DNA from: an uncultured Archangium sp.
Lineage (GTDB): Bacteria; Myxococcota; Myxococcia; Myxococcales; Myxococcaceae
Assembly (NCBI GenBank): GCA_903905455.1
Contig: CAIVGN010000225.1
Location: 25,473-89,472 of the forward strand
Direction of reading: 5' to 3'
Length of the DNA: 64,000 nt
Positions 52,134 to 61,410 of this stretch are shown piece by piece. The first letter of the stretch is position 1. Every line of letters begins with the position of its first letter. A program made the translations under genes and the position numbers. The notes below the pieces were generated by a model. The model was given only the letters and a program-made list of their open reading frames with translations, was not told where the DNA came from and ran no database searches.

Positions 52134-53390
52134 ATGATGCGCGCCGTCGCTCTCGTCGTCGTCCTGTTGTTCCTCGGGGGCTGCGCCGTCGATCCTGCCG
52201 AGGAGACGCCTTTCCGCCCGCCGGCACAGCCCCTGTCTGATGGCGGCGGGCCGCCCCTCAGTGACGCCGGCCCCGTGCCGTGCGGCGGGACGTGCGCCGC
52301 GGGCTACCGGTGCGACGTGACACTCCAGCGCTGCGTCGACTTCGACGAGTGCGATGCGGGCCGCGTCGGGTGCGGCCCCGCAGGCCTGTGCGTCAACACC
52401 GCCGGCAGTTGGCGCTGCGAGTGCGACCTCGATGCTTTCCCCGACCGCCGGGGCGCGTGCGTTCGCCCGTCGTGGCATCGGCTCCCCGATGGACCCTCAC
52501 CGCGGCGCTTCCCGGCGATGGCGCTCGATCGCGCCCGGGGGAAGCTCGTGCTCTATGGCGGCGAGTCCTGGGGTACGGGGGGCCTCTCGACGCTGACCGA
52601 CACCTGGGAATGGGACGGCGTGCGCTGGCAGTCCTTCGACGCAGGTGGCCCGGGCGCGCGCGCGGCGGCCGTGATGGCCTGGGACGAGGCGCGCTCGCAG
52701 TTGGTGTTGTTCGGTGGCGCCGGGGTCGTAGGGGATCCAGGCCCTGTCGACGAGACGTGGACGTGGGACGGCGCCAGCTGGACCCAGCTCTCCGATGCCG
52801 GCCCCGGGAAGCGCATGCTGCACTCGATGTCCTTCGACCCGCGGCGCCGGCAGGTCCTGCTGTTCGGAGGTGACCCTGCGCTGCCTGCCGCCGACACCTG
52901 GGGCTGGGACGGCACCCGCTGGTCGAAGTTGGCCGTTGCACCCGGCACCATCCTCAAGTGGCAAACGCAGATGCTCACCGACCGGCGCAACGGTGACGTG
53001 TTGCTCTACACCGGCGCCCCCATCGGCGGCGATGGCGGCGTCGGGACCACGCTCCAGCCGAGCGTCGATGACTTGTGGCGGCTCGAGGGCGCCGCCTGGA
53101 AGCCCGTTCCCAACAGCAGGCCTGGGCCCTCGACGGTGGGCGTTTCCTGCGCTGCGTGGAGCGACGACGGCTTCTTCGCGCTGCTCGACACCCTCAACCA
53201 CTCGCCCCAGACGTGGGTGTGGGACGGCACCTGGCACGGGCTCGAGCTCGTCGGGCCCCCGCAACGCATGGAAGCGGGGGCCGCCACGGCGCCCGACGGC
53301 GGCATCGTGGTGTGCGGCGGGAGCCGGCCCTTCGTCAGCCCGAGCGAGCCGGGTGGGGCGCTCGGTGATTGCTGGTGGTTCGGTCTCTAG
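52134..53390 (+). CDS. Secreted lipoprotein with EGF-like and kelch repeats
   Basis: 418 residues from the ATG at 52134; a GTG at 52131 is also possible. Lipobox (LLFLGGC) then a Cys-rich region with a calcium-binding EGF-like motif (DFDECDAGRVGC, CVNTAGSWRCEC). A kelch beta-propeller follows with blades such as LVLYGGESWGTGG, DTWEWDGVRWQSF, LVLFGGAG and DETWTWDGASWTQL. The layout is like eukaryotic-style surface binding proteins. Single gene; its stop is 31 bases from the convergent gene. Confidence 0.85.
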   Translation: MMRAVALVVVLLFLGGCAVDPAEETPFRPPAQPLSDGGGPPLSDAGPVPCGGTCAAGYRCDVTLQRCVDFDECDAGRVGCGPAGLCVNTAGSWRCECDLDAFPDRRGACVRPSWHRLPDGPSPRRFPAMALDRARGKLVLYGGESWGTGGLSTLTDTWEWDGVRWQSFDAGGPGARAAAVMAWDEARSQLVLFGGAGVVGDPGPVDETWTWDGASWTQLSDAGPGKRMLHSMSFDPRRRQVLLFGGDPALPAADTWGWDGTRWSKLAVAPGTILKWQTQMLTDRRNGDVLLYTGAPIGGDGGVGTTLQPSVDDLWRLEGAAWKPVPNSRPGPSTVGVSCAAWSDDGFFALLDTLNHSPQTWVWDGTWHGLELVGPPQRMEAGAATAPDGGIVVCGGSRPFVSPSEPGGALGDCWWFGL

Positions 53391-53421
53391 GACCACCGAC
53401 GCTGGACCTCGCGGTGCCGCG

Positions 53422-54354
53422 CTATCCGTGCGCGCTCTTCGCGTTCGGATGTTGCGACACCAACGCCCGCAGCCGTGGCTGCCGCATCACGAGGGGCTGC
53501 TTGAGCAGGTGGGCGATCAACGCGGGCGGCGTGGCCGACCAGTGCGCGAGGTTCTGCACCAGGAGCATCGACCCATAGGTGCGGGCGCACAGGAGCGCGG
53601 TGGTCTTTGCGTCGATGGGCAGCCCGGACAGCCCGCCGAGCGCGCGGCCCTCGGTCGAGAAGATGAGCTCCACCCGCTCCTCTGCGGGGGCGGTGGCGAA
53701 GCGCGTGCGCAAGAGCCGCGCGGTGTTGCTGCGCGTCTGCGTGGTCACCTCGCGGCTGACCGAGAGCTTCCACACCTCGAGCAGGCGCTTGCCCTGCGTG
53801 AGGCGACGCAGTTGGCCCTCGTTGAGCTGGGGGTTCCGGAACAGCAGCCGCTGCACCTGCGGGTCGCGCATCAGCTCGGCGCGCGCGAGGAGGAACTCGA
53901 GGCCGGCGCTGTTCTGGTGGTGCGCGGCCACCAGGCGCGCCTGCTCCAGCCCGGTGTGCCTGTTCTCCATCAGCATCCGGATGACGGCGGGCACCGGGTC
54001 GAAGCACATCGCACAGAGCGCCTCTCCGCTCGCGAAGGCCGCGACCCTGGCGCGCTCGTCGGAGGAGAGCGCGTGAAAGTGCTGGCGGTAGAACGCCAGG
54101 TGAGACGCGGTCCCCGTGCCTTCCGGCTCGGTCGGCTGCGCCGGTTCCTGCATCGGCGCAGCGAGGACACCGGCCTCCACCATTCGCTCGAGCGCCGCGG
54201 CCACCTGCACGCGCGGCAACCCCGAGAGCAACGCCAGTTCCTCGGCGGTCGACTGCCCGTCGAGGTGAGTGGCGAGCCGCCTCTCGTCCTCGCTCAGGGT
54301 GAGCGCCTTCGGGTCGAGACCCGGGGCCCAGCTGGGCTTCCACTCGGTCGACAT
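53422..54354 (-). CDS. Hypothetical protein with winged-helix-like N-terminus and helical repeats
   Basis: 310 residues from the ATG at 54352-54354. Residues about 15-70 (ALTLSEDERRLATHLDGQST, then AEELALLSGLPRVQVAAALERMVEAGVL) look like a winged-helix DNA-binding or dimerisation unit. The remainder is helical with repeated Leu-rich helix pairs. It is encoded alone and divergent from the MnmC-like gene. No family recognised. Function could be regulatory. Confidence 0.6.
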   Translation of the reverse strand: MSTEWKPSWAPGLDPKALTLSEDERRLATHLDGQSTAEELALLSGLPRVQVAAALERMVEAGVLAAPMQEPAQPTEPEGTGTASHLAFYRQHFHALSSDERARVAAFASGEALCAMCFDPVPAVIRMLMENRHTGLEQARLVAAHHQNSAGLEFLLARAELMRDPQVQRLLFRNPQLNEGQLRRLTQGKRLLEVWKLSVSREVTTQTRSNTARLLRTRFATAPAEERVELIFSTEGRALGGLSGLPIDAKTTALLCARTYGSMLLVQNLAHWSATPPALIAHLLKQPLVMRQPRLRALVSQHPNAKSAHG

Positions 54355-54517
54355 CACCCTCACCGTACACCGGCTCCGTCGGGCCGCGATGCAGCCGTGG
54401 TCGATCCCCCGGGTGGTGGACGCAGGCCCCTCGTTCGCTGCCCATGAGCGACCCGCCTCGCTGACGGGGCCACGGCGCTGGACATCGCGCAGCCGAGCTG
54501 TCGTGTCAGCGCTCGAC

Positions 54518-55351
54518 ATGACCACCACGAAGACAGGCTGCGAGGTGGTCACGCTGGCCGACGGCGCCCGGGCGATCCGGGACTGCGGCAACGGCGAGGT
54601 GATGCACTGTGGCACCGGCCCCGCGGTCGAGCCCGACGCCATCTACGTGGGCCCTTCGCGGCTCGACGCGCGGCTGGCGGAAGGGGGCGCGAGCCTCGTG
54701 TTGTTCGACGTGGGCCTGGGCGCGGCCTCGAACGCGCTCGCGGCGTGGCAGGTGTCCGAGGCGGCACCGCCGGGCGCGCGCCACCTCGAGCTCGTCAGCT
54801 TCGACAACGAGGTGCTGGCCCTGGAGCTGGCGCTGCTGCCCGAGAACCTCGCGTCGTTCGGCCTGGTCGACCCCGCGGCACGAGCCGCCGTCCGCGGGCT
54901 GCTGCTCCACGGGCATCACGAGACGGCGCGCACGAGCTGGCGGCTGGTGCTCGGCGACTTCCCGCACAGCCTCGCGCTCGAGCCCCTCGGCGCCGCCGAC
55001 ATCGTCTTCTGGGACCTGTACTCGTCGCGCACCAACCCGCTGCTGTGGACCGTGGCCCTCTTCCAGTCGCTGCGGCGGGCCTGTCGCGACGGAGCCACCC
55101 TGCACACCACCAGCACCTCGACCTCGGCGCGCACCTCGATGTTGCTGGGCGGCTTCGCGGTCGGCGCCAGCGTGGGCACCGGCAGCCGCGACGAGACGAC
55201 CATCGCCAGCACCCACCACCACGCGCTGCAGGCGCCCCTCGGCGCGCGCTGGCTCGAGCGGCTGGGAAGGTCTTCGGCGGCGTTCGGGAGCGACGTGCTG
55301 GACGGCGCTGGCGCCCTGGCCACCGTGCGGGGCCTGCCCCAGTTCCAGTAG
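54518..55351 (+). CDS. MnmC-like SAM-dependent methyltransferase
   Basis: 277 residues. GNGEVMHCGTGPAVEPDAIYVG resembles the start of the MnmC methyltransferase domain, FDVGLGAASNALAAW is the SAM-binding glycine loop, LELVSFDNEVLALELAL carries the acidic residue, and DIVFWDLYSSRTNPLLWT matches the catalytic Asp-x-Phe-x-Pro-like strand. Full-length MnmC also has an oxidase domain and finishes the mnm5 group on tRNA wobble uridine; only the methyltransferase half is present here. Stand-alone versions exist in many bacteria, so tRNA modification is likely. Confidence 0.75.
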   Translation: MTTTKTGCEVVTLADGARAIRDCGNGEVMHCGTGPAVEPDAIYVGPSRLDARLAEGGASLVLFDVGLGAASNALAAWQVSEAAPPGARHLELVSFDNEVLALELALLPENLASFGLVDPAARAAVRGLLLHGHHETARTSWRLVLGDFPHSLALEPLGAADIVFWDLYSSRTNPLLWTVALFQSLRRACRDGATLHTTSTSTSARTSMLLGGFAVGASVGTGSRDETTIASTHHHALQAPLGARWLERLGRSSAAFGSDVLDGAGALATVRGLPQFQ

Positions 55352-55429
55352 GCTCCTCAAGAACCCCTGGGTCGCTATCCTCGGCCGCCGAAGCGTGTTG
55401 GAAGAGAGGGTGAAGGAAGGGGGCCCGCG

Positions 55430-56632
55430 ATGAACCCCAGGTCGTCACCCAGGTTGATGGCGTGCGCGCTGGGCGTGTTCACTCTCGGCTGTGCCGCCAC
55501 CTGGAAGGCGGGGCCCGAGCTGTATGCGCCGCTGGATCACGTCGCCGCGGCGCTGGGCGAAGTGCGGGCCGAAGAGCCGCTCCGGGTCGAGACCCCCATC
55601 GTCGTCGCGCCTCCCACCGCGGTGCGCCCGTGTTGCGCGTTCGGGGTCGATCTCGCCTTCACCGGACTGCCGGTCTACCGCGAGGGCAACGTCACCGAGG
55701 CGTCCCGGCTGGGCCGCCACTTCTACGGCGCCGGCGTGTTCGAGGGCGAGCACAACGGCCTCGTGTACACCTGCCGCGGCGGGTGGATCGACACCGCCCA
55801 CGCGCGCGAAAACGCGGACCTCACCTTCTTCCTGATCAGCCAACTGCTGCAGCACCTGCCGGAGCCCACGACGATCACGCTGGACGGCGAGGGGGGCACG
55901 CGGGTGGTGGTGGTGAAGGCCGTCTCCCGGGAGCTCGTCGCGCGCTGGGGTCGCGAGCGGCTCGCCGGCGCCATCGCCAGCTGGGTGGCCTGGCAGTTCG
56001 CCATCTGGCACGAGCTGGCGAGCTGGTTCGGTCACGAGGCGCTGCCCGGCTACTCGGAGCGCGTCTCGACGTTCTCGCCCGAAGACCTGTACTCCAACGC
56101 GCTGGGCATTCGGCTCGGCGCCGCGGTCGCGCGCGAAGGTGGCCTCTTGTCTCGTACGAACTACGACGCGCTCACGGCGGCGTGGCTGGGCTCGATGCTC
56201 AAGCTGCTGGGGCCCGTCGAACTGCAGGGCGCGCGCGACGCGATGCACCAGCTCGACGGCCGGTGGTGGACCTCGAAGCGGACCCTGCCCGACGTCCGCC
56301 TCGTGACCCGGCGCGCGTTGCCCACGGGCCTCGTGGCGCAGCCGTGGCGACTCGAAGATGCCTTCCCTCCCGAGGAGTCACCGCCCCTGCCTTCGGCCTG
56401 CGCGGCGCGCCCGCCGGCCCTGCCCCTCGTGATGCACGACCGGCTGGGCGACTTCATCATCAGCGAGGCCGTCGAGGTCAGCTGGAAGCCCGGCGCGTGG
56501 AACGGCGGCGGCGTCCATTGGCCGTCACCCGAGCGCAAGGAGATCCGCTCCGAAGACCTGCCGCGGCTCCTGTCGGTGGTCCACGACGAGCTCGAGGCCA
56601 CGCTGGGCAAGGGCTTCGAGAAGCCCCGCTGA
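55430..56632 (+). CDS. DUF4056-like lipoprotein
   Basis: 400 residues. Lipobox (GVFTLGC). The centre has RGGWIDTAHARENADLTFF, a long helix (IASWVAWQFAIWHELASWFG with a His-Glu pair) and STFSPEDLYSNALGIRLG, the arrangement of DUF4056 proteins found in Gram-negative envelopes. The HExxx helix raises the possibility of a metal site but is not the HExxH zinc motif. Transcribed singly; the acyltransferase gene converges on it ten bases beyond its stop. Confidence 0.7.
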   Translation: MNPRSSPRLMACALGVFTLGCAATWKAGPELYAPLDHVAAALGEVRAEEPLRVETPIVVAPPTAVRPCCAFGVDLAFTGLPVYREGNVTEASRLGRHFYGAGVFEGEHNGLVYTCRGGWIDTAHARENADLTFFLISQLLQHLPEPTTITLDGEGGTRVVVVKAVSRELVARWGRERLAGAIASWVAWQFAIWHELASWFGHEALPGYSERVSTFSPEDLYSNALGIRLGAAVAREGGLLSRTNYDALTAAWLGSMLKLLGPVELQGARDAMHQLDGRWWTSKRTLPDVRLVTRRALPTGLVAQPWRLEDAFPPEESPPLPSACAARPPALPLVMHDRLGDFIISEAVEVSWKPGAWNGGGVHWPSPERKEIRSEDLPRLLSVVHDELEATLGKGFEKPR

Positions 56633-56642
56633 GGCGCCTCGC

Positions 56643-57746
56643 TCAGACGTAGCGGGTCCACCCGTCGGGGTGCGCCGCCTTGTAGCGCCGGTACAGCCAG
56701 CACGGCCCGGCGAGCACCGCCAGCGTCAGCCCCGCGGCCACCCACGTTCTGAGCAACCCGTCGACGTGGGTGTCGAGCCCGAGCACCTGCTGCACCCCGG
56801 CCATGAGGTGCACGTGGAGCAGGTAATAGAAGAACGCGCTCGCCCCGAAGAGCGAGAGCGGCGCGAGCCACGGCCGTTCGCGCCCCGGCACGTCGATCCA
56901 CACGAAGAGCGCGAGCAGGCCCAAGCCCAGCCCCAGCTCGAGGCAGACGTACGAGAGGCTCGGCGGGTACTTCGCCACGTGCAGCCACTGCAGCAGGCCC
57001 GGCCCTTCGCGGTGGAGGTTCCAGTTGCCGTAGCCGTCGAGGCCGCGCACCACGACGAAGAGCCCGAGCAGCGACAGGCCCAGCAGCGCCAGGGTGCGCG
57101 CGCGCTGCGCCTGGGTGCGGGGCTCGAGGAACCAGCGGCCGAGCACCCAGCCGGCCATCATGATCGCCAGCCACGGCACCACCGGGTAGGCGCAGACGGT
57201 CCGCACGAAGACCGGGCCGCCGACGAAGAGGTAGCCCCACAGGGCGTGAAACGGCTGCTCCACCGGGTGCCACAGGTCCGACAACTCGTGGAGCCCGGTG
57301 AGGGCCGCCGCGCCGACGAGCAGCGCGCGCGACGAGAGGCGCCGCAGCAGGGCCATGCACACCATCGAGAGCCCCAGCGCGTAGAGCACCTGGAAGACGA
57401 AGCGGTCGTACTTCGCGAAGCCCAACGACATCCACAGCGGGTCGAGCGCGAGGATGAACAGGCCGCGGGTGACGATGAAGCGCGTCTGCCCGGGCTGGCC
57501 CTTGCGCTTCTCCGCCGAGAGCGCGAGCGAGGCCCCGGCGAGCAACACGAAGACCGGCGCGCAGAGGTGGGTGATCCAGCGGGTGAGGAACTCGCCGGGC
57601 GGCAGCGGCGAGCCCACCACCCAGCGCAGCGCGTTGTCTCCGTGCAGGTGCGCCGCGTCGAAGATGGTGCCGGCGTGGTCGACCGTCATCAGGGCGATGA
57701 CCAGGCCCCGCAACCAGTCGATGGCTCGAATTCGCAGGGGCGTCAC
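56643..57746 (-). CDS. HGSNAT/DUF1624-type membrane acyltransferase
   Basis: 367 residues from a GTG. About ten transmembrane helices. The N-terminal RAIDWLRGLVIALMTVDHAG with its conserved Arg, Asp and His is the start of the heparan-alpha-glucosaminide N-acetyltransferase domain, also classed DUF1624, and the rest follows the same pattern (FLTRWITHLCAPVFVLLAGA). Such proteins move acyl groups across the membrane onto sugars. The upstream gene's stop is one base away, so they are transcribed together. Confidence 0.85.
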   Translation of the reverse strand: MTPLRIRAIDWLRGLVIALMTVDHAGTIFDAAHLHGDNALRWVVGSPLPPGEFLTRWITHLCAPVFVLLAGASLALSAEKRKGQPGQTRFIVTRGLFILALDPLWMSLGFAKYDRFVFQVLYALGLSMVCMALLRRLSSRALLVGAAALTGLHELSDLWHPVEQPFHALWGYLFVGGPVFVRTVCAYPVVPWLAIMMAGWVLGRWFLEPRTQAQRARTLALLGLSLLGLFVVVRGLDGYGNWNLHREGPGLLQWLHVAKYPPSLSYVCLELGLGLGLLALFVWIDVPGRERPWLAPLSLFGASAFFYYLLHVHLMAGVQQVLGLDTHVDGLLRTWVAAGLTLAVLAGPCWLYRRYKAAHPDGWTRYV

Positions 57747-57747
57747 C

Positions 57748-59370
57748 TCAGAACGACGGGCGGAAGAGGAGCGCCACGAAGGGGGCGGGCCGCAGCGCCA
57801 CCGGCCTGAACTCCACGCCGCTGGGCAGCAGGGGGATGGGCAGGCGGGCGCCCAGCTCCAGCGCCAGCTCTTGTCGACCCAGGGCCAGCGCGAGCTGCGT
57901 GCCCACGCTGGGCACGAGGGCCAGGGAGAGGGGCGCGAAGACCAGCCAGCCGTCGAGCCAGGCGGTGACGACGCGCCAGTGTACCGGCCCCGCCGTGAGG
58001 CTGCCCAGCAGCGTGCCCAACCCGAGCTGGAGACTGAAGGGGTTGTGCGCGCCGATCGGCAGCCCCACCCCCACCCGGTACTGGAACTCGAACGAGGCCT
58101 TGAAGGCCGACTGGGCGCGCAGCAGCAGCATCCCCGTGTCGGCCGCGAAGGTCTCGGCGCCCACCGGGAAACCGGCCAGCGCCTCGACGCCGACGGAGAT
58201 CGGCCCCGAGGGAGGCTTGAGCCTGGCCACGGTGATTGGCTGGAAGGCGCTGAAGTCGGCCCGGGGCTCCAGCGGCCCCCTCATCCACACCGTCCGGTCC
58301 CGGTCCTCGCCGGGCTCCACCTGGCCGTGGGTGATGGTCGCCAGGTTCCAGTTCTCGGCACACACGCTGAACCGGGCCGTCTCGGACTCCTCGAGGCCGA
58401 GGACCTCCACGGGGAGCGTGAGCAGGTCTTCGGAGAGCCCGGCCCCGGCCAGGGCGCCGCAGAGCGCGTGCCGCCGCACCAGGGCCAACACCTGCTGCGG
58501 GGGCAGCCGCTGGAACCACCGGGAGACGGCCGGGTTGGTGGCCTCGAGCCAGTCGCTGACGAACCGACAGTCTTCGTCTCCGTGGGCTTTCCGGTCCAGG
58601 CAGCTGAAGTCCTCGGGGCCGAAGCGCGGGGGCGCCGAAGCCCCCGGCGGCCCCAGGCGGGCGAGGAGGGCCCCCACGCGCAGGTGCGCGAGCACCTCGG
58701 CCCTCGAGGCCGCCGGCCCCGGCGACTCCACCGCCAGCGCCACCAGCCGGCGAAGCCGCGGACAGGCGTCGCCACCGGTCACGCTGCAGGCCATGGCCAA
58801 CGCCCACGCCCCCTGCGTCGGCGAACCCGCCGCGAACGACCTCTCGCTGGCGGCCAGGCACCGCGCCGGCTCGGCCTGGGCGCACAGGCTGAGCTCGGCG
58901 CGCAGCAGGTCCTGGGCGCCGGCGTGCCCCAGCCGCAGCCCGAGGCGACAGGCCCAGGCGGTGTCGGGCGCACACCGCTCGTGGCTCAGGCTTCGGGCCA
59001 GTTCGCCCGGTCGGCCCGCCAGCTGTTCGCCCACGGCGCGCGCGCGCTCACAGGCTTGCGGCACCGCGGCCTCGCAGGCGGCGAAGAGGAGCAGGAACTC
59101 GGCCAGGGGCGCCGCGGCCGGTCCGGCGCCGAGCGCTTCCCGCAGGCCTTCGCAAGACGCGGTCTGGGGGTCCTCTGCCCCGCACGGCAGGTCACCGGCG
59201 ATGGCCACGGCCAGGGCGGGCGCCCCCGGGTCGAGCGCCAGGCGCTGCGAGAGCGCGAAGCACGCCGGGCCGTCTCCAGCCGCGCACTGCGACTGCAGCG
59301 CCTCCCCCTCCGCCAGCGAGGCACTCGGCACGGGGGCGGCGGATAGCAGGGCGAGGAGGAGGAGCAGCAT
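57748..59370 (-). CDS. Secreted Cys-rich protein with barrel-like C-terminus
   Basis: 540 residues. Signal peptide (LLLLALLSAAPVPS). The first two thirds contain more than a dozen Cys residues with repeats like CAAGDGPACFALSQRLAL, reminiscent of Sel1/TPR-type disulfide-linked helices. The last 170 residues are beta-rich, amphipathic strands ending FVALLFRPSF with a terminal Phe, as in outer-membrane barrels. So it may be an outer-membrane protein with a large periplasmic part. It is coupled, one base apart, to the acyltransferase. Confidence 0.65.
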   Translation of the reverse strand: MLLLLLALLSAAPVPSASLAEGEALQSQCAAGDGPACFALSQRLALDPGAPALAVAIAGDLPCGAEDPQTASCEGLREALGAGPAAAPLAEFLLLFAACEAAVPQACERARAVGEQLAGRPGELARSLSHERCAPDTAWACRLGLRLGHAGAQDLLRAELSLCAQAEPARCLAASERSFAAGSPTQGAWALAMACSVTGGDACPRLRRLVALAVESPGPAASRAEVLAHLRVGALLARLGPPGASAPPRFGPEDFSCLDRKAHGDEDCRFVSDWLEATNPAVSRWFQRLPPQQVLALVRRHALCGALAGAGLSEDLLTLPVEVLGLEESETARFSVCAENWNLATITHGQVEPGEDRDRTVWMRGPLEPRADFSAFQPITVARLKPPSGPISVGVEALAGFPVGAETFAADTGMLLLRAQSAFKASFEFQYRVGVGLPIGAHNPFSLQLGLGTLLGSLTAGPVHWRVVTAWLDGWLVFAPLSLALVPSVGTQLALALGRQELALELGARLPIPLLPSGVEFRPVALRPAPFVALLFRPSF

Positions 59371-59592
59371 CGAAGCGACCGCGAAGGGGAAAGGGGTGGT
59401 GGAGGCTGCGCCCTACCAGTGTCCGTGAGAAGGGGAAGTCCCGCGCGCACAGGGTGTGGGCGCGGCTCGTGAGCCTGTTCTCGCGCCTCAACCGCGAGCT
59501 GCTTCCGCTCAACCCCGGGTCGCCAGTCGCTCGGCGCGCTGGGCTTCACCGTGGCGGCGTGAGGCCGAGCCGAGCGGTCGGCCGTGCTGGCG

Positions 59593-59895
59593 TCAGTGGA
59601 CCTTGACGCCCAGCAGGGCCTTGAGTCCCACCGACACGTGCTCGAAGCGCACGCCCACCTTGTGCCAGGTGCTGGCGCGCGGGTCGCCCGCCTGGGCCCA
59701 GGCCACGCGGCCGGTGAAGGGCAGCTTCAGCGTGCCGTGCATCACCACGCCCTTCACCTCGGCGCCCGGCGCCAGGTACGTGGAGCTCTCGAGGCAGAAG
59801 CCTTCCTTCGAGACGTCGGTGCTCAGCGCGACGGCGCGGCCCTGGAGCGAGATGGGGAAGGTGTACAGCACGCGCTTGGCACGGGGCACGGACAT
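59593..59895 (-). CDS. PilZ-domain protein, single domain
   Basis: 100 residues from the ATG at 59893-59895. The DVSKEGFCLESSTYL strand carries the second half of the c-di-GMP motif (D/NxSxxG), and LPFTGRVAWAQ fits the PilZ barrel. The usual RxxxR at the start is not seen; the region reads PRAKRVLYTF. It may bind c-di-GMP weakly or not at all. Last in a three-gene same-strand run with 60710 and 60415. Confidence 0.75.
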   Translation of the reverse strand: MSVPRAKRVLYTFPISLQGRAVALSTDVSKEGFCLESSTYLAPGAEVKGVVMHGTLKLPFTGRVAWAQAGDPRASTWHKVGVRFEHVSVGLKALLGVKVH

Positions 59896-59950
59896 GACGT
59901 GAACCGTCGCATGGGCTGGTCCCACCGCAACTTTCCGCGCTGCGATGCAG

Positions 59951-60415
59951 TCAGGGCTGGGGAAAGCCGGCCTGCACCCAGGCGTTGGCGCCGTCGCGGG
60001 TCAGCTTGTAGTTCGCCTCGACCCGGTGACTGGCGACGGTCTGGCCTGCATCGTCGACGGCCGCGAGCAGCGCGTAGGGCTCGTACTCTTCGGGCACCAG
60101 CTCGAGGCTGACGTCGAACCACTTGCCGCCCCAGGCGATGGCGAGACGCTTCTTGAGCGCCGCGTCGCGCTGCCGGGCCGAACGGTCGAGCACCTCGGAC
60201 GCGGTCTTCACGAACGTCGCGAAGGCGGGGCCATCGAAGGGCTTGGGGTTCTTCTTGTCCCGGCCCATGACCCACGGGCTGATCAACGCGGGCTCGGGGA
60301 TGCCGGCCTTGCGGATCTCCACGGCCCAGCCGTCGTCACCGTCGTTCTTGATGACTCGCGCGGTCCAACCGTTCTTCCGCCACAGCGTGGGCTCCATGAT
60401 GTCTGGTTCGCTCAT
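59951..60415 (-). CDS. Hypothetical protein
   Basis: 154 residues from the ATG at 60413-60415. The first 40 residues (LWRKNGWTARVIKNDGDDGW) form a beta-rich start, followed by an alternating alpha/beta region with many Lys and Asp. No signal peptide, so cytoplasmic. No family recognised. It sits 55 bases from neighbours on each side, same strand, and may be in an operon with them. Confidence 0.65.
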   Translation of the reverse strand: MSEPDIMEPTLWRKNGWTARVIKNDGDDGWAVEIRKAGIPEPALISPWVMGRDKKNPKPFDGPAFATFVKTASEVLDRSARQRDAALKKRLAIAWGGKWFDVSLELVPEEYEPYALLAAVDDAGQTVASHRVEANYKLTRDGANAWVQAGFPQP

Positions 60416-60470
60416 GGCGGTGGGTATACTGAAAATTTGAGCAGTGGTCACCAGGGGGAGCGCCGGCGCT

Positions 60471-60710
60471 TCACACCGGCTGGGTGCGCCCCAGGGATCG
60501 GTAGTGCGCTTCACGACGGGTCACGTCCTGGGCGAGCGCGTCCAGCCACGGGACCCGGTGCTCGCGGAACTGGGCGACCTCGCCGGGCGTGAGCACCATC
60601 CGCACGGCGTAGAGCGCCACGGTGCCGACCAGCACCTCGAGCGCCAGGGTGCCGCTGTGCTCGAGCAAGCGGTAGCTGCCTTCCCGTTCGGAGATCACAC
60701 GCTCTTTCAT
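60471..60710 (-). CDS. Small hypothetical protein
   Basis: 79 residues from the ATG at 60708-60710. The sequence MKERVISEREGSYRLLEHSG followed by ALEVLVGTVALYAVRMVLT is a short beta-strand-rich start and a helical end; similar small proteins occur in other myxobacteria. No signal peptide, no metal-binding or catalytic motif. First in the same-strand run 60710-59593 and divergent from the START-like gene, 42 bases away. Confidence 0.65.
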   Translation of the reverse strand: MKERVISEREGSYRLLEHSGTLALEVLVGTVALYAVRMVLTPGEVAQFREHRVPWLDALAQDVTRREAHYRSLGRTQPV

Positions 60711-60752
60711 CGGCTCTCCACGAGAGGGGCAGAAGTAGCGTACACCGGGCGA

Positions 60753-61325
60753 ATGCTCACGGTGACGCTGGTGCTGCTGCTGGGAGCAAACGAGTTCAAG
60801 AAGGTCGACGAGGTCGACGGCGTGACCATCGAGTCGCGGTCGGTGCCGGGCTCTTCGTTCGCCGAGCTGCGCTTCACGACCACCACCCCGAAGCCGGTCG
60901 AGGCGCTGTGCACCGAGGCCTTCGGCACGGGGAAGTTCGATGCCACCGAGCCCGATCTCAAGTCCCGCGAGATCCTCAGCGAGAGCGCCGACGAGCGCAC
61001 CACCTACGAGCGCATGACGCCGGCGGTGGTCAGTCCTCGCAGCTACGCGCTGCGCGAGAAGCGAACCCGGGTCGACGGCGCCTGCCAGATCGACTTCGAG
61101 GCCGCCAACGACGTCGCGCCGCCGCCCGAGCCTGGCTGGGTGCGTGTGAAGCTCGTGCACGGCTCGTGGCGCGCGGAGCCGCTCGAAGGCGGAAAGTCGC
61201 GGCTCACGTACGTCATCTTCACCGACCCCGCCGGCGCGATTCCCGCGTTCTTCGTCGAAGGCGCGCGGCGCAAGCTGGGCGTCACCTGGGTCAAGCGCGT
61301 CGTCGAGCGCGCGGCGAGCCACTGA
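60753..61325 (+). CDS. Secreted START/SRPBCC-like domain protein
   Basis: 190 residues from the ATG at 60753, with a short signal peptide (LTVTLVLLLGA). The single domain has a beta start (VDGVTIESRSVPGSSFAELR), a Glu/Asp-rich middle and a long C-terminal helix (FVEGARRKLGVTWVKRVVER), as in lipid-transfer START-like proteins. It has the same layout as the START-like gene at 32618 but little obvious identity. Probably periplasmic. Confidence 0.72.
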   Translation: MLTVTLVLLLGANEFKKVDEVDGVTIESRSVPGSSFAELRFTTTTPKPVEALCTEAFGTGKFDATEPDLKSREILSESADERTTYERMTPAVVSPRSYALREKRTRVDGACQIDFEAANDVAPPPEPGWVRVKLVHGSWRAEPLEGGKSRLTYVIFTDPAGAIPAFFVEGARRKLGVTWVKRVVERAASH

Positions 61326-61410
61326 GGTTGCCGCCGGGGGACTCCACGGAGATTCCCCAGACCGCGGCGCTCGACGAGTTGCCGCGCTCGCTCTGAGGCA
61401 ACCCCCCACG

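Noticed and set aside
59469..59563. Short frame with LFSRLNRELLPLNP in the gap before the PilZ gene
   Set aside because: Too short, with no family match and a frame change to reach a plausible end; not enough to call a remnant.
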